In this document: piece by piece, positions 34,562 through 46,131 of the stretch | Numbering within the stretch: the first letter of the stretch is position 1 | Layout: every line of letters begins with the position of its first letter | NCBI RefSeq assembly: GCF_013415305.1 | Contig: NZ_JACBXU010000001.1 | Span: 248,001 to 312,000 of the forward strand | DNA length: 64,000 bases | Reading direction: 5' to 3' | Source: Pantoea sp. WMus005 | GTDB taxonomy: Bacteria > Pseudomonadota > Gammaproteobacteria > Enterobacterales > Enterobacteriaceae | The notes under the pieces: generated by a model | What the model was told of the DNA's origin: nothing | Database searches by the model: none | Seen by the model: only the letters and a program-made list of their open reading frames with translations | Translations under genes and position numbers: made by a program

Positions 34562-35845
34562 TCAGAACTTGTAGTTAAAGTTCGCGCCGTAGAGCCAGGC
34601 TTTGCCTTCAGAGGTAAAGGTATAAGGACCTTCTTTCACCGTTACTTTCTGACCATGCATATAAGAAACACCTAAATCGACCGAAGCATCATCGTTAAAG
34701 GCATAAGAGGTACCGGCACTCAGCCATAAACGATCCTGGTCAGGAATAGAGATTGAACGCTTATCAGCCGGCACCGGGCTGTCATCAAACGCAATACCGG
34801 TACGGAACGTCCAGTTCTTGTCGTAGGAATAGGTGGTGCCCAGCGCGATGCGGTATGCATCGTGGAAGCTTTCATCTTTATAGAACAGCGTCTGGCCGTT
34901 TGAACCGGTGGCTTTCAGCTCCTGGAACTGGCTCCAGCTGGTGTACGCCATGCTGTAGTGAACCGCCCACTGCGGTGCCACTTTATGCCAGCCCGACACT
35001 TCCCACATCTCTGGCAGATTCAGAGTTAACGCGCCCGGAACGGTAGTGCCGTTGGTGCCAAAAGGTACGCCTGACACTTGCGGATTATTCACCGCATTCA
35101 GCCGGGAGGAGAGATTACTTTTGTAATCGCCATCGAAATCGACTTTCACTTCTGAACGATAGGTAAAGCCGAAGCGGTTATTTTCATCCACTTCATACAG
35201 GATGCCAGCATTCCAGCCGTAGCCCCATTCATCACCTTTCAGATGAGCCACCTGGGTATCAGCCGGAACCCCCAGCCTTGCACCTGACTCACCCGCATAG
35301 CGTTCAATCTTGGCTTTGGCATAAACGGCATCAAAACCGACACCCACACTAAAATGTTCATTAAAGCGGTAGGCGGTACTGAGATTTAAATTGCCGGTCA
35401 TCAGGTCGGTTTTACCGCCATAGCCGCCTGCGGTATAACCATTATTAAACTCTGTTGCTAAGCCGTAATTTGACGTTGCGGACGCCCCAATCCACCACTG
35501 ATCGTTGATAGGCTGAACGTAATGAATATTGGGGACCCACTGATTCGGGGCAATATTATTGGCATCCAGACTGCGGCCACTGGGACTGCGACCACTGATG
35601 TTGACATCCGGCGCAATATACACTGCCCCGAGTGAAAATTCCGGGCGATCCATTAACGCCATCGTGGCCGGGTTACGGCTGGCTGACGCCGCCGTATCAC
35701 CCATTGCCCCTTCGCCTGAATATGCGCGACCTAAACCAATCGTTGAGAATTCATTTAACTGAAATCCAGCTGCGTAAACGTGTGAAGAGACAAGCGCCAC
35801 TGCAGCCGCCACGGCTGACTTTGCAAACAGGTTTTTATGGTTCAT
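34562..35845 (-). CDS. fadL: Long-chain fatty acid outer-membrane transporter FadL
   Basis: A 427-residue 14-strand barrel. ATG 35845 gives a signal peptide ending [16 protein letters not shown], and the mature N-terminus forms the hatch with [23 protein letters not shown]. The C-terminal strand ends in YGANFNYKF, a terminal Phe as needed for Bam insertion. The longer open frame upstream has no start signal. Two FadR-like sites lie in the promoter region (35930-35970), in line with repression of fad genes by FadR. Length is close to E. coli FadL. Confidence 0.95.
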   Translation of the reverse strand: MNHKNLFAKSAVAAAVALVSSHVYAAGFQLNEFSTIGLGRAYSGEGAMGDTAASASRNPATMALMDRPEFSLGAVYIAPDVNISGRSPSGRSLDANNIAPNQWVPNIHYVQPINDQWWIGASATSNYGLATEFNNGYTAGGYGGKTDLMTGNLNLSTAYRFNEHFSVGVGFDAVYAKAKIERYAGESGARLGVPADTQVAHLKGDEWGYGWNAGILYEVDENNRFGFTYRSEVKVDFDGDYKSNLSSRLNAVNNPQVSGVPFGTNGTTVPGALTLNLPEMWEVSGWHKVAPQWAVHYSMAYTSWSQFQELKATGSNGQTLFYKDESFHDAYRIALGTTYSYDKNWTFRTGIAFDDSPVPADKRSISIPDQDRLWLSAGTSYAFNDDASVDLGVSYMHGQKVTVKEGPYTFTSEGKAWLYGANFNYKF

Positions 35846-35929
35846 GACCACAACCTCATGTGAATTATTATTTAACGCTATAACGTCGCGTAACAAAGGA
35901 CGGCGGATTGTAGGGACTGATGTAAAGCG

Positions 35930-35946
35930 CACATATCAGACCAGTG
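35930..35946. promoter_or_regulatory. Putative FadR operator 1 (fadL)
   Basis: On the minus strand this reads CACTGGTCTGATATGTG. The half ACTGGTC matches the FadR consensus well; the other half is weak. It lies 85 nt before the fadL start. Confidence 0.5.
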
Positions 35947-35953
35947 CGGAGAG

Positions 35954-35970
35954 TATAGGTCCGACCTGTG
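35954..35970. promoter_or_regulatory. Putative FadR operator 2 (fadL)
   Basis: The core GGTCCGACCTG (35958-35968) matches the FadR consensus core GGTCNGACCNG at every fixed base. Two adjacent sites upstream of fadL mirror the E. coli arrangement. Confidence 0.72.
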
Positions 35971-36203
35971 TGCATGTTGCAATATTGTTTTTAAAATATT
36001 TCAGGGTTGATCGCTTAAAATTCGATCTGCTTAACAAAACAGCCCCGATTCTGCACAGCATACCGATTCCAGTTTGTTCTGGATCAATTTTTATTGTGAT
36101 ATTCGTCACTTAGCGCCATGCGCGTGGCGCATTTTTCAGCGAGCAGGTAAAATTTCGACGATAAAATCGCGTAACCCGCCAGATTACTGGTCAGGAGAAT
36201 GAA

Positions 36204-36500
36204 ATGACTGATGCCATTAAAAAATGCAGTGCGACCGAAACCGCAGCCTGTTGTTGTGTTGATGTGGGCACAGTAATGGATAACACCGATTGCACCGCAA
36301 GCTGGTCGGAGTGGTTTGTTCAGCGTGCGGATGCTGAAACTAAATTAGCGCAACTCACCCAGCGCGCGCGTGAGGTTGAGTCAGAACCTTGCCTGATTGA
36401 ATCGCGCTTCAGCGAAGTGAATCAGGGTGTACAGCTGGATATCGATTTCACCTTCAGCTGCCAGGCTGAAACCATGATTTTTCAGCTCGGTTTGCGTTAA
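36204..36500 (+). CDS. yfcZ: YfcZ/YiiS-family protein
   Basis: A 98-residue protein. The N-terminus TDAIKKCSATETAACCCVDV with clustered cysteines, then DCTASWSEWFVQRADAETKL, is typical of YfcZ. It lies between fadL and fadI as in E. coli. GTCAGGAGAATGAA contains the ribosome site. Function not established. It ends 159 nt before fadI. Confidence 0.92.
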   Translation: MTDAIKKCSATETAACCCVDVGTVMDNTDCTASWSEWFVQRADAETKLAQLTQRAREVESEPCLIESRFSEVNQGVQLDIDFTFSCQAETMIFQLGLR

Positions 36501-36602
36501 GTCCCAAAGCGCTGCGTTAATGCGGCGTTTTTCATTTTCGTGTTTCCCTTCGCACTTTTTCCCTTCCGATATTGGCGGCTCACCCGCTTGTGGTTAACAC
36601 TG

Positions 36603-36619
36603 ATCAGGTCAGACCTCTT
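36603..36619. promoter_or_regulatory. Putative FadR operator upstream of fadI
   Basis: ATCAGGTCAGACCTCTT matches the FadR consensus with GGTCAGACC intact. It sits 40 nt before the fadI ATG, suited to repression of fadIJ. Confidence 0.75.
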
Positions 36620-36658
36620 CAGGCAATGATGCCACAGTCCCAGCCACAGGTGAGAACA

Positions 36659-37969
36659 ATGAGCAAAGCGCAGCCGCTGCTGACGCGTGATGGTGAACGC
36701 ATCGCAATAACCCACGGGTTACGCACCCCTTTCTTGCGCCAGGCGACCGGCTTTCATGGCATTCCCGCCATTGAGCTGGGACGTATGGTGGTCAGCGAAT
36801 TAATGGCGCGCAGTGAACTTCCCGCTGAGGTGATCGAGCAACTGGTCTTTGGTCAGGTCGTGCAGATGCCGGAAGCACCGAACATTGCGCGTGAAATTGT
36901 ATTAAGCAGCGGACTGAGTGTGAACACCGACGCTTACAGCGTCAGCCGTGCCTGCGCCACCAGTTTTCAGGCGGTAGCGAATGTGGCAGAAAGTCTGATG
37001 GCGGGCACCATCTCTGCGGGCATGGCCGGCGGCGCGGACTCCTCTTCAGTGCTGCCAATCGGCGTCAGTAAAACGCTGGCTCGCGCGCTGGTGGATCTCA
37101 ACAAAGCCCGCAGCTTTGGGCAGAAACTGCACATCCTGCGACGTCTGCGCCCGCGCGATCTGCTGCCAGTGCCACCCGCAGTGGCGGAGTATTCGACCGG
37201 CCTGCGCATGGGCGATACGGCAGAGCAGATGGCCAAGAGTCACGGCATCACCCGTGAGGCACAGGATGCGCTGGCGCTGCGCTCCCATCAACATGCCGCC
37301 AGAGCCTGGCAATCCGGCGTACTGAATCAGGAAGTGATTGCAGCCTTTGTGCCGCCGTGGAAAACCGCTATCGATCAGGACAATAACGTTCGCATAGACG
37401 CCAAAGCGGAGGATTACGCCCGACTGCGTCCGGCGTTTGATCGCCAGCACGGTAGTGTCACTGCGGCCAACAGTACGCCACTTACCGACGGCGCGGCTGC
37501 CGTGATTCTGATGCGCGAAGGCCGCGCTCGTGAACTGGGTATCAGACCGCTGGGTTATCTGCGCAGCTATGCCTTTACCGCGATTGGGGTGCAACAGGAT
37601 ATGCTGCTGGGCCCGGCGTATGCTTCACCGCTGGCACTGGATCGCGCTGGCGTAACCCTGGCCGATCTGACGTTGATCGATATGCATGAAGCGTTTGCCG
37701 CCCAGACGCTGAGCAATCTGCACATGTTTCGCGACGAGCGCTTTGCCCGCGAGGTGCTGAATCGTCCGCATGCGCTGGGCGAAGTGAATGAAGAGCGCTT
37801 TAACGTGCTGGGCGGTTCAATCGCCTATGGTCATCCTTTTGCCGCCACGGGCGCGCGCATGATCACCCAGACGCTAAATGAATTACGCCGTCGCGGTGGC
37901 GGGTTAGGACTGGTCACCGCCTGCGCAGCAGGTGGTCTGGGTGCGGCAATGATTCTGGAGGCCGAATAA
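36659..37969 (+). CDS. fadI: 3-ketoacyl-CoA thiolase FadI
   Basis: Beta-subunit of the anaerobic beta-oxidation complex; it cleaves 3-ketoacyl-CoA. The 436-residue protein starts at ATG 36659 after AGGTGAGAAC; upstream in-frame codons lie across the FadR site and are rejected. The nucleophile Cys is in [20 protein letters not shown]. The catalytic His is in [13 protein letters not shown] and the second Cys/His region is [17 protein letters not shown]. It overlaps fadJ by one base. Confidence 0.96.
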   Translation: MSKAQPLLTRDGERIAITHGLRTPFLRQATGFHGIPAIELGRMVVSELMARSELPAEVIEQLVFGQVVQMPEAPNIAREIVLSSGLSVNTDAYSVSRACATSFQAVANVAESLMAGTISAGMAGGADSSSVLPIGVSKTLARALVDLNKARSFGQKLHILRRLRPRDLLPVPPAVAEYSTGLRMGDTAEQMAKSHGITREAQDALALRSHQHAARAWQSGVLNQEVIAAFVPPWKTAIDQDNNVRIDAKAEDYARLRPAFDRQHGSVTAANSTPLTDGAAAVILMREGRARELGIRPLGYLRSYAFTAIGVQQDMLLGPAYASPLALDRAGVTLADLTLIDMHEAFAAQTLSNLHMFRDERFAREVLNRPHALGEVNEERFNVLGGSIAYGHPFAATGARMITQTLNELRRRGGGLGLVTACAAGGLGAAMILEAE

Positions 37970-40065
37970 TGGAGCAAAATGCGTTTCATCTGAAGATGCG
38001 ACTGGATCACGTCGGCATCATTACGATCGATGTCCCTGGCGAGAAGATGAACACCCTGAAAGCGGAATTTGCTGCGCAGATCACCGACATTATTGCGGAG
38101 GCGCGGCGCGACCCGCAGCTGGCGGGCCTGGTGTTGATCTCCGGCAAACCGGACAACTTCATCGCTGGCGCGGACATCAGTATGATCGATCGCTGTCAGA
38201 GTGCGCAGGAAGCCGAAGCGCTGGCAAAGCAGGGTCAGGAAGTGATGGCTGCGATCGATGCGCTGCCTTTCCCGGTGGTTGCGGCTATCCACGGTGCCTG
38301 TCTGGGTGGCGGGCTGGAGCTGGCGCTGGCCTGTGATGCACGTATCTGCTCGCTGGATGAGAAAACCCGGCTGGGATTGCCGGAGGTGCAGCTCGGCTTG
38401 CTGCCAGGCTCTGGCGGCACTCAGCGGCTGCCACGCTTAATCGGTGTGCAGCAGGCGCTGCCGCTGATTCTGACCGGCAAAACGCTGCGGGCTAAACAGG
38501 CACGTAAGCTGGGTGTAGTGGATGACGCGGTGCCGCAGGCGATTCTTCTGGAGACCGCCATCGCCCGGGTGAAAAAGGGCAAGGTCAGTGGAAGAACGCT
38601 GCCGCTGCGCGATCGTCTGCTGCACGGTCCGGTGGGTCGTCAGGCACTGTTTGCGCTGGCGACCCGTCAGACAGCCGCCAAAACACAGGGTAACTATCCG
38701 GCAGCAAATCGCATTATTGAGGTGGTGCGCACTGGTCTGGAACAGGGAAGCCGGGCCGGACACGACGCTGAAGCGCGTGCCTTCGGTGAACTGGCGATGA
38801 CGCCAGAATCGGTTGCGCTACGCGGGATCTTTTTCGCCACTACAGCGATGAAAAAGGAGCGGGGCGGTGAAGCGGAACCCGCCACAATTAAGAGCGTCGC
38901 TATTCTCGGCGGTGGCCTGATGGGCGGCGGCATCGCCAGCGTCACCGCAATCAACGCGGGCTTGCCGGTGCGCATCAAGGATATCAGCCTGGAAGGGGTA
39001 AACCATGCGCTCAAAAGCAGCTGGGAACTGCTGAGTAAAAAAGTCAGACGACGTCAGCTGACGCCGGCACAGCGGCAGCAGCAGATGGCACGTATCACAG
39101 GCGGGACGGATTATCAGGGCTTTTCACAGCGCGACGTTGTGATTGAAGCCGTATTCGAAGACTTAACGCTAAAGCAGCAGATGGTCAGCGAAGTGGAGGC
39201 ACACTGTCAGCCGCACACGCTGTTTGCCTCGAACACCTCTTCATTGCCGATTGAAGAGATCGCCGCCAAAGCGCAGCGTCCGGAAAACGTCATCGGCCTG
39301 CACTATTTCAGTCCGGTCGATAAAATGCCGCTGGTGGAAGTGATCCCCCATATGAACACCTCCACCGCAACGGTGGTGACGACTGTGGCGCTGGCGCGCA
39401 ACCAGGGCAAAACCCCGATTGTGGTGGCGGACAAGCCGGGTTTCTATGTTAACCGCATTCTGACGCCCTATATAAATGAAGCGATGCGTTGCCTGCTTGA
39501 GGGCGAGCCAATTGACCATATTGATCGGGCGCTGGTGAAGTTTGGTTTTCCGGTCGGCCCGATTCAGCTGCTGGATGAGGTCGGCATTGACGTCGGCAGC
39601 AAAATCAGTCCCATACTCCATCAGGCCTATGGCGAACGCTTTGCCGCGCCAGCCGCTTTTGATGCGGTACTGAAAGATGGCCGCAAGGGGCGTAAAAACA
39701 GCAAAGGCTTTTATCGCTATGACCAGCCGCGCTGGCAGCGTAAAAAACCTGACGCTTCGTTGTACACATTGCTGAGGATCACGCCGCAGGCCAGGCAGAG
39801 TGAAGCGCAGATTGCTGAACGCTGCGTAATGATGATGCTGAATGAGGCGGCCCGCTGTCTTGATGAGCAGGTGATTCGCTGCGCGCGCGATGGCGATATC
39901 GGTGCGGTGTTTGGCATCGGTTTTCCGCCATTTTTGGGCGGTCCGTTCCACTACATCGACAAACTGGGGGCGGCAGACGTCGTCAACAGATTAACCCGGC
40001 TTACGCAGCAACATGGGGAACGTTTTGCTCCCTGTGAAGCGCTGATTGAGGCGGCCAAAAAATAG
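37969..40065 (+). CDS. fadJ: Multifunctional fatty-acid oxidation alpha-subunit FadJ
   Basis: A 698-residue fusion. Residues ~1-190 are enoyl-CoA hydratase ([10 protein letters not shown], then [20 protein letters not shown] and [20 protein letters not shown]). Residues ~300-690 are 3-hydroxyacyl-CoA dehydrogenase (NAD loop [14 protein letters not shown], catalytic region [19 protein letters not shown], then [15 protein letters not shown]). The ATG overlaps the fadI stop. It works with FadI, mainly without oxygen, and shares its FadR control. Confidence 0.96.
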   Translation: MEQNAFHLKMRLDHVGIITIDVPGEKMNTLKAEFAAQITDIIAEARRDPQLAGLVLISGKPDNFIAGADISMIDRCQSAQEAEALAKQGQEVMAAIDALPFPVVAAIHGACLGGGLELALACDARICSLDEKTRLGLPEVQLGLLPGSGGTQRLPRLIGVQQALPLILTGKTLRAKQARKLGVVDDAVPQAILLETAIARVKKGKVSGRTLPLRDRLLHGPVGRQALFALATRQTAAKTQGNYPAANRIIEVVRTGLEQGSRAGHDAEARAFGELAMTPESVALRGIFFATTAMKKERGGEAEPATIKSVAILGGGLMGGGIASVTAINAGLPVRIKDISLEGVNHALKSSWELLSKKVRRRQLTPAQRQQQMARITGGTDYQGFSQRDVVIEAVFEDLTLKQQMVSEVEAHCQPHTLFASNTSSLPIEEIAAKAQRPENVIGLHYFSPVDKMPLVEVIPHMNTSTATVVTTVALARNQGKTPIVVADKPGFYVNRILTPYINEAMRCLLEGEPIDHIDRALVKFGFPVGPIQLLDEVGIDVGSKISPILHQAYGERFAAPAAFDAVLKDGRKGRKNSKGFYRYDQPRWQRKKPDASLYTLLRITPQARQSEAQIAERCVMMMLNEAARCLDEQVIRCARDGDIGAVFGIGFPPFLGGPFHYIDKLGAADVVNRLTRLTQQHGERFAPCEALIEAAKK

Positions 40066-40289
40066 ACGAAATTTTACATTTCTGCTGAAAATGGAATAAC
40101 CAATCCGATTCAGCGGCTTAGAAAAAGGCTGCCAGAGTGTGCGGCGCAGCATGATTCTGAGAAGTGCTTATTTAATAAACAACCGGTTGACTATACTGAA
40201 GCCATTAGGGTAAAACACAGCGTTCATTCGCAGAGTGAAGAGTCAGGCGCTACGCGTCGGGCGATGTCGACAAACAACAGCGGTGCTTT

Positions 40290-40772
40290 ATGCAAGTTTT
40301 TATCATGCGTCACGGCGATGCGGCTCTGGAAGCAGCCAGTGATTCAGTCAGGCCTTTGACCTTATGTGGCTGTAATGAATCACGTCAGATGGCCAACTGG
40401 CTTAACAGTCAGACGCCGGACATTGAGCGAGTTCTGGTGAGTCCCTATTTACGCGCGCAGCAAACGCTGGCAACCGTGCGTGAAGCTTTTCCCCTGCCGG
40501 AAGGCCAGGACGTTCTGCCGGAGTTAACGCCGGGCGGCGATGCTGAAATGGTGGGGTGCTATCTGCAGGCCCTGGCGAATGAAGGCGTGAAATCGGCTCT
40601 GGTGATCTCACATCTGCCGTTGGTGGGGTATTTAGTCTCGGAACTGTGCCCGCAGGAAGCACCGCCAATGTTTGCCACTTCCGCTATTGCCTGCGTGGAA
40701 TTCGATCCCGCGGCAAGTGCCGGTAAACTGCTGTGGCAGGTCAGTCCCAAAAAACTGGCTAAAGCAATCTGA
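40290..40772 (+). CDS. sixA: Phosphohistidine phosphatase SixA
   Basis: A 160-residue histidine-phosphatase-fold enzyme. The RHG motif FIMRHGDA gives His8, and SPYLRAQQTL and the second His in LVISHLPLVGYL complete the active site. SixA removes phosphate from phosphohistidine proteins, notably the nitrogen-PTS protein NPr in E. coli. A good -10 (TATACT, 40192-40197) lies in the 224-nt region upstream, where no gene is seen. Confidence 0.95.
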   Translation: MQVFIMRHGDAALEAASDSVRPLTLCGCNESRQMANWLNSQTPDIERVLVSPYLRAQQTLATVREAFPLPEGQDVLPELTPGGDAEMVGCYLQALANEGVKSALVISHLPLVGYLVSELCPQEAPPMFATSAIACVEFDPAASAGKLLWQVSPKKLAKAI

Positions 40773-40779
40773 CATCTGT

Positions 40780-40798
40780 GGGCCGATTATTCCGGCCC
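40780..40798. terminator. Hairpin between convergent sixA and smrB
   Basis: A 6-bp GC stem (GGGCCG/CGGCCC) with a 7-nt loop lies in the 31-nt space between the two stops. It has no U-tract, so terminator activity is uncertain. Confidence 0.35.
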
Positions 40799-40803
40799 CT
40801 CTC

Positions 40804-41352
40804 CTAAGGCAACTCAGGCGGTTGCCACTCCTCAATCTCAATCAAAACTAGCAGCGCGGCGTCACCGCCAAACATCTTTGGTGCCTGATGAAAAGCCATC
40901 ACCCACGGATGCTGGGCCAGCCACAGCGGCGTCTGCTGTTTCAGGATATGCTTTCCATGACCGGTCATAACGCTGGCGCAGAACAGATGTTCACGGCGGC
41001 AGGCGGCGATCAATGCCCCCAGTTCCTGCTTGGCCTGCTGCTGCGTTAAACCGTGCAGATCGAGGAAAATCTCCGGCGTATAGTCGCCACGACGCAATTT
41101 TTTCAGCTCAAAGTGGCTGACATCGGCGCGTACGTAACGGGTAGCGCCTTCGGTTGAGAGCAGCGGCTGAAACTCATCCGAAAAGTAGTGACTATTATCC
41201 GCCTGCTCTGAAAGCAGACGCTTTACCGGGATCTGGCGGGTTTTCACCGGCGCTTTGTGGACAAAGGTGTCCTGTTTTAACTGCCGCGTTCCCGTCATTA
41301 ACTGGCGAAATAGCGCTTGATCATCCGGGCTTAGTGGCGTTTTTTTACTCAT
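40804..41352 (-). CDS. smrB: Smr-domain ribosome-rescue endonuclease SmrB
   Basis: A 182-residue protein. The C-terminal Smr domain begins [20 protein letters not shown] and has the conserved [20 protein letters not shown]. SmrB cleaves mRNA at collided ribosomes in E. coli. The catalytic DLHG and GHGK loops are intact. It is divergent from prmB, as in E. coli. Confidence 0.94.
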   Translation of the reverse strand: MSKKTPLSPDDQALFRQLMTGTRQLKQDTFVHKAPVKTRQIPVKRLLSEQADNSHYFSDEFQPLLSTEGATRYVRADVSHFELKKLRRGDYTPEIFLDLHGLTQQQAKQELGALIAACRREHLFCASVMTGHGKHILKQQTPLWLAQHPWVMAFHQAPKMFGGDAALLVLIEIEEWQPPELP

Positions 41353-41511
41353 GGCAGGTCAGTCATATCAGAAAAGGCTGTCACACAGCAGAGCCGCTAC
41401 CTTACCGTTAAGTGTCATTAAATGTCAGCTTTTTCACCTCGCTGCGCTGAATTCTCCCCGGCTTCATGGCACACTACTGGCCGATTTAGCAAAAGGCCTG
41501 CGGAGGGCTAC

Positions 41512-42444
41512 GTGGACAAAATTTTCGTCGATGAGGCAGTGAATGAACTGCACACCATTCAGGACATGCTGCGCTGGGCGGTCAGCCGCTTTTCCGCTGC
41601 CGGAATCTGGTACGGACATGGCACAGATAATCCCTGGGACGAAGCCGTTCAACTGGTCCTGCCGTCACTCTGGCTGCCGCTGGATATTCCGGAAGATATG
41701 CGCAGTGCGCGTCTGACCGCCAGCGAACGTCTGCTGATCGTTGAGCGCGTTATCCGTCGCGTCAACGAGCGCATTCCGGTCGCCTATCTGACCAATAAAG
41801 CCTGGTTCTGCGGCCACGAATTCTTTGTGGATGAGCGCGTGCTGGTACCACGCTCACCGATTGGCGAACTGATTGAGAACCGCTTTGCCGGTCTGGTCAG
41901 CACGCCGCCCCGTCATATCCTTGATATGTGTACCGGCAGCGGCTGCATCGCGATTGCCTGCGCCTATGCCTTCCCGGAAGCGGAAGTGGACGCCGTGGAT
42001 ATTTCCACCGGTGCGCTGGCCGTCGCCGAGCAAAACATTGAAGAGCATGGATTGATTCATCAGGTGACGCCGATTCGTGCTGACCTGTTCCGCGAACTGC
42101 CACAGCTGAAATACGATCTGATCGTCACGAATCCGCCGTATGTTGATGCGGAAGACATGGATGATCTGCCAAACGAATATCGCCACGAACCTGAGCTGGG
42201 TCTGGCGGCAGGCAGCGATGGCCTGAAGCTGGTGCGCCGTATTCTGGCCTGTGCACCGGATTATCTCAGCGAGCAGGGCGTCCTGGTCTGCGAAGTGGGC
42301 AACAGCATGGTGCACATGATCGAGCAGTATCCCGATGTGCCCTTTACCTGGCTGGAATTCGACAACGGCGGTGACGGCGTCTTTACGCTGACGCGCCAGC
42401 AGATTGTCGACGCACAACACCATTTCTCTTTTTATAAAGACTAA
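41512..42444 (+). CDS. prmB: Ribosomal protein L3 glutamine methyltransferase PrmB
   Basis: PrmB methylates a glutamine of ribosomal protein uL3. GTG 41512, after CGGAGGG, gives 310 residues, the same as E. coli; the longer frame from 41422 lacks support. SAM-binding motif I is [20 protein letters not shown] and the glutamine-binding motif is [12 protein letters not shown]. It heads an aroC-mepA-yfcA cluster. Confidence 0.95.
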   Translation: MDKIFVDEAVNELHTIQDMLRWAVSRFSAAGIWYGHGTDNPWDEAVQLVLPSLWLPLDIPEDMRSARLTASERLLIVERVIRRVNERIPVAYLTNKAWFCGHEFFVDERVLVPRSPIGELIENRFAGLVSTPPRHILDMCTGSGCIAIACAYAFPEAEVDAVDISTGALAVAEQNIEEHGLIHQVTPIRADLFRELPQLKYDLIVTNPPYVDAEDMDDLPNEYRHEPELGLAAGSDGLKLVRRILACAPDYLSEQGVLVCEVGNSMVHMIEQYPDVPFTWLEFDNGGDGVFTLTRQQIVDAQHHFSFYKD

Positions 42445-42489
42445 AAGTGGGGCGAAGCATCGCCCGCCAAACCCTGAGAAGGAAACAGC

Positions 42490-43575
42490 ATGGCCGGAAA
42501 CAGCATCGGGCAATTTTTTCGAGTAACCACCTTTGGCGAGTCCCACGGTCTTGCGCTGGGCTGCATCGTTGACGGCGTACCACCAGGTATCCCGCTGACC
42601 GAAGCCGATATTCAGCATGATCTCGATCGCCGTCGTCCAGGCACATCGCGCTATACCACCCAGCGCCGCGAGCCGGATCAGGTGAAAATTTTGTCCGGTG
42701 TGTTTGAGGGGGTGACCACCGGTACCTCGATTGGTCTGCTGATTGAGAACACCGATCAGCGATCGCAGGATTACGGCGCGATCAAAGATCTGTTCCGTCC
42801 GGGCCATGCTGATTACACCTATGAGCAGAAATATGGTCAGCGCGACTACCGTGGCGGTGGCCGCTCGTCGGCGCGCGAGACCGCGATGCGCGTGGCAGCC
42901 GGTGCCATTGCCAAGAAATATCTGCAAATGAAACATGGGGTTGTCGTGCGCGGCTATCTGTCACAGATTGGTGATATCGCCTGCGAGCTGAAAGACTGGA
43001 GCATCGTAGAAGAGAACCCATTTTTCTGCCCGGATGCTGACAAGCTCGAAGCGCTGGATGAGCTGATGCGCGGCCTGAAAAAAGAGGGCGACTCCATTGG
43101 GGCTAAAGTCACTGTCATGGCTGAGAACGTGCCGCCAGGCTTGGGCGAGCCGGTCTTCGATCGACTGGATGCCGATCTGGCGCACGCGCTGATGAGCATT
43201 AATGCCGTGAAAGGCGTTGAAATCGGTGACGGCTTTGCGGTGGTTAACCAGCGTGGTAGCCAGCACCGTGACGAGATCCGCCACGATGGTTTCCAGAGCA
43301 ACCACGCGGGCGGTATTCTGGGCGGCATCAGCAGCGGCCAGACCATCAGCGCCAATGTGGCGATGAAACCGACCTCCAGCATCACCGTGCCGGGCAAAAC
43401 CATTACCCGCGACGGCGAAGAAGTGGAGATGATCACTAAAGGTCGCCACGATCCCTGCGTGGGGATCCGTGCCGTGCCGATCGCGGAGGCGATGATGGCG
43501 ATCGTCCTGATGGATCATCTGCTGCGCCAGCGGGCGCAGAACGGTGACGTTAACAGCTCCGTGCCGCGCTGGTGA
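42490..43575 (+). CDS. aroC: Chorismate synthase AroC
   Basis: Last step of the shikimate pathway: removes phosphate from EPSP to give chorismate, using reduced FMN. The 361-residue protein has the signatures [54 protein letters not shown] and the late [29 protein letters not shown] precedes ATG 42490. mepA starts 4 nt after its stop. Confidence 0.97.
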   Translation: MAGNSIGQFFRVTTFGESHGLALGCIVDGVPPGIPLTEADIQHDLDRRRPGTSRYTTQRREPDQVKILSGVFEGVTTGTSIGLLIENTDQRSQDYGAIKDLFRPGHADYTYEQKYGQRDYRGGGRSSARETAMRVAAGAIAKKYLQMKHGVVVRGYLSQIGDIACELKDWSIVEENPFFCPDADKLEALDELMRGLKKEGDSIGAKVTVMAENVPPGLGEPVFDRLDADLAHALMSINAVKGVEIGDGFAVVNQRGSQHRDEIRHDGFQSNHAGGILGGISSGQTISANVAMKPTSSITVPGKTITRDGEEVEMITKGRHDPCVGIRAVPIAEAMMAIVLMDHLLRQRAQNGDVNSSVPRW

Positions 43576-43579
43576 TGGG

Positions 43580-44404
43580 ATGAAGGCGCTTCTCCTTACC
43601 CTGAGTGCGCTGCTGATCAGCGCCTCCAGCCTTGCGGCGACGCCGTGGCAGAATATTCAGCAGCCGATTAGCGGCACACCGCAGTCCATCGGTGGGTTTG
43701 CCAACGGCTGTATCGTTGGCGCGCAGTCGCTGCCGCTGAATTCACCTTACTATCAGGTGATGCGTCAGGATCAGCGGCGTTACTTTGGCCATCCCGATCT
43801 GATTCAGTTTATTCAGCGGCTCAGCACCCAGGTGCATAATCTGCAACTGGGTAACGTGCTGATTGGTGACATGGGCATGGCAGCTGGCGGGCGTTTCAGC
43901 AGCGGTCACGCCAGTCATCAGACCGGACTGGATGTGGATATCTGGCTGCAACTGCCAAAAACCCGCTGGAGTGCGCAGAAGTTGCTGAAGCCGCAGCCGC
44001 TTGATCTGGTCGGGCCGGGCGATAAAAATGTTATTGCGCGCCACTGGCAGCCGGAAATCGACAGCCTGATCAAACTGGCGGCGAAAGATGACGATGTGAC
44101 GCGCATCTTCGTCAATCCGGCGATTAAAAAGCAGCTTTGTGCCGATGCGGGCAACGATCGTGACTGGCTGCGTAAAGTCCGCCCGTGGTTTGCTCATCGT
44201 GCCCATATGCATGTGCGGCTGCGCTGCCCGGCCGGCAGTATCGGTTGTGAAGATCAGCCCGCACCGCCTCCGGGCGATGGCTGTGGCGCCGAACTGCAGA
44301 GCTGGTTCCTGCCGAAACAACCGGGTTCTGGCGCGCCGGTGAAACGTGAACCACCGCCGTTACCGCCTGCCTGTCAGGCCCTGCTGGATAAACATTTACT
44401 GTAA
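43580..44404 (+). CDS. mepA: Penicillin-insensitive murein endopeptidase MepA
   Basis: A 274-residue periplasmic LAS-type metallopeptidase that cuts D-Ala-mDAP cross-links. ATG 43580 gives a signal peptide ([19 protein letters not shown]). Zinc ligands are seen in [20 protein letters not shown] and the late His in [14 protein letters not shown] Pro-rich tail ends the protein. The upstream ATG at 43575 gives an immediate stop. It overlaps no gene, but the spacing indicates co-transcription with aroC. Confidence 0.95.
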   Translation: MKALLLTLSALLISASSLAATPWQNIQQPISGTPQSIGGFANGCIVGAQSLPLNSPYYQVMRQDQRRYFGHPDLIQFIQRLSTQVHNLQLGNVLIGDMGMAAGGRFSSGHASHQTGLDVDIWLQLPKTRWSAQKLLKPQPLDLVGPGDKNVIARHWQPEIDSLIKLAAKDDDVTRIFVNPAIKKQLCADAGNDRDWLRKVRPWFAHRAHMHVRLRCPAGSIGCEDQPAPPPGDGCGAELQSWFLPKQPGSGAPVKREPPPLPPACQALLDKHLL

Positions 44405-44412
44405 GGGATCCC

Positions 44413-45216
44413 ATGGATTGGTTTGTGGTCAGCCCGCTGCTGGTCGGGCTGCTGTTTTCAATCGCCATGCTCGCCGGTTTCATTGATTCAATCGCGGGTG
44501 GCGGGGGATTACTTACGGTACCTTCGTTGCTGGCTGCGGGCCTCTCTCCGGCTCAGGCGCTGGCGACGAATAAACTGCAATCGGTAGGCGGATCGTTTTC
44601 CGCCAGTCTCTACTTTGTCCGGCGTGGTGCGGTCAACCTGAATGAGCAGTGGCTCAACATCGCCATGACGCTGCTGGGATCGGTGCTGGGCGCGATACTG
44701 ATTCAGCGCCTGCAGGCGGATTTCCTGCGCCAGATGCTGCCGCTGTTTTTAATCGCTATTGGCTTGTGGTTCCTGCTGATGCCGCGCCTGGGTGAAGTCG
44801 ATCAGGCGCGACGCCTGCACGGCCTGGCCTATGCGCTGGTCGGTGGCGGAGCCGTGGGATTCTACGACGGATTTTTCGGACCGGGCGCAGGCTCCTTTTA
44901 TGCGCTGGCTTTCGTTACGCTCTGCGGCTATAACCTGGCCAAAGCGACCGCCCATGCCAAGGTGCTCAACTTCACCTCAAACCTTGGCAGCCTGCTGTTC
45001 TTTATTTTTGGCGGCAAAGTGGTGTGGGGAACTGGCCTTGTTATGATGCTCGGCGCTTTCTGCGGTGCACGTCTGGGGGCCCGGCTGGTGCTGAGCCGCG
45101 GACAGAAACTGATCCGCCCGATGGTGGTGATTGTCTCTGCCGTCATGAGCATTAAATTACTGTGGGATAGCCACGGCAGCGACGTTCTGGCCTGGCTGGC
45201 CACGCTGCATTCGTAA
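44413..45216 (+). CDS. yfcA: TSUP-family permease YfcA
   Basis: A 267-residue TauE/SafE-family inner-membrane protein with about eight helices. Both internal repeats show the family motif: FIDSIAGGGGLLTVPSLLA near the start, then FYDGFFGPGAGSFYALAFVT in the second half. Transported anion unknown, though sulfur-containing anions are typical of the family. It is 8 nt after mepA, in the same order as E. coli. Confidence 0.94.
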   Translation: MDWFVVSPLLVGLLFSIAMLAGFIDSIAGGGGLLTVPSLLAAGLSPAQALATNKLQSVGGSFSASLYFVRRGAVNLNEQWLNIAMTLLGSVLGAILIQRLQADFLRQMLPLFLIAIGLWFLLMPRLGEVDQARRLHGLAYALVGGGAVGFYDGFFGPGAGSFYALAFVTLCGYNLAKATAHAKVLNFTSNLGSLLFFIFGGKVVWGTGLVMMLGAFCGARLGARLVLSRGQKLIRPMVVIVSAVMSIKLLWDSHGSDVLAWLATLHS

Positions 45217-45235
45217 CCTAAAACGTGATACCGTC

Positions 45236-45781
45236 ATGAACCCGACTCATCATTATGAACAGCTGATCACGCTGTTTGATCGCTGTTTCAGCGATGAATT
45301 TCAGACCCGTCTAATCAAAGGCGATGATGAACCGATCTATCTTCCTGCTGATGCAGAGTCCCCGTGGAACCGCGTGGTCTTCGCCCACGGCTTTTACGCC
45401 AGCGCTCTGCACGAAATCTCTCACTGGTGCATTGCTGGTGAAGCCCGCCGTAAACTGGTCGATTTTGGCTACTGGTATTGTCCGGATGGCCGCGATGCGC
45501 TGACGCAGAGCCAGTTTGAAGCGGTGGAAGTAAAGCCTCAGGCGCTGGAGTGGATGTTTTGTACGGCGGCAGGCTTTCCCTTCAACGTGAGTTGTGACAA
45601 TCTCGACGGAGATTGTGAGCCGGATCGCATTGCGTTCCAGCGTAAAGTACATGCTCAGGTTATGAGCTATCTGACGTCGGGCATTCCCGACCGTCCCGCG
45701 CGTTTTATTACCGCCCTGGCGGAATTTTATGGCAGGCCTTCTTTAACCGCGTCACAGTTTCCCTGGCCGGACGATCTGTGA
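45236..45781 (+). CDS. epmC: Elongation factor P hydroxylase EpmC (YfcM)
   Basis: EpmC hydroxylates the beta-lysyl-modified lysine of EF-P. The 181-residue protein contains [18 protein letters not shown], an HExxHW-like metal site, and [20 protein letters not shown]. It starts [18 protein letters not shown] as in E. coli YfcM. It is 19 nt after yfcA and just before yfcL. Confidence 0.94.
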   Translation: MNPTHHYEQLITLFDRCFSDEFQTRLIKGDDEPIYLPADAESPWNRVVFAHGFYASALHEISHWCIAGEARRKLVDFGYWYCPDGRDALTQSQFEAVEVKPQALEWMFCTAAGFPFNVSCDNLDGDCEPDRIAFQRKVHAQVMSYLTSGIPDRPARFITALAEFYGRPSLTASQFPWPDDL

Positions 45782-45813
45782 TGCAGGAAGGCATTATTAA
45801 AAGAGGAATTGAG

Positions 45814-46098
45814 ATGATCGCAGAATTTGAAGCGCGTATTCTGGCCCTGATTGACGACATGGTCGAGCATGCCAGTGACGATGAACTGTTCGCCAGCGGT
45901 TATCTGCGCGGACATCTGACCCTGGCGGTCGCTGAAGTGGAGCAACTGGGCGAACATACGCCAGAAGCGCTGCAGATTCAGGTCTCCCGCAGCCTGCAGA
46001 ATGCCATTGCTGCCGGGGAACTCTCACCGCGCGATCAGGCATTAGTGGTCGGGATGTGGGATAACCTGTTTGTTCAGGCACGCCAGCTCTCCGCATAA
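45814..46098 (+). CDS. yfcL: YfcL-family protein
   Basis: A 94-residue protein of unknown function. ATG 45814 after AAAAGAGGAA is chosen because [20 protein letters not shown] matches E. coli YfcL; the frame is open 12 codons further up and overlaps epm[20 protein letters not shown] and [10 protein letters not shown] are conserved. It converges with mnmC. Confidence 0.92.
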   Translation: MIAEFEARILALIDDMVEHASDDELFASGYLRGHLTLAVAEVEQLGEHTPEALQIQVSRSLQNAIAAGELSPRDQALVVGMWDNLFVQARQLSA

Positions 46099-46105
46099 CG
46101 CTACA

Positions 46106-46121
46106 GGGCGGCGTGCCGCCC
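46106..46121. terminator. Hairpin between convergent yfcL and mnmC
   Basis: GGGCGG-CGTG-CCGCCC forms a short GC stem in the 33-nt space between the stops. There is no U-run, so it is weak evidence for termination. Confidence 0.35.
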
Positions 46122-46131
46122 TCAGCATCCG

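Noticed and set aside
34562..35932. Longer fadL start at 35932
   Set aside because: It would place 29 residues before a clean signal peptide and run into the FadR operator zone. ATG 35845 is right.
36572..36658. N-terminal extension of fadI
   Set aside because: It crosses the FadR operator and has no ribosome site. ATG 36659 has AGGTGAG and the expected N-terminus.
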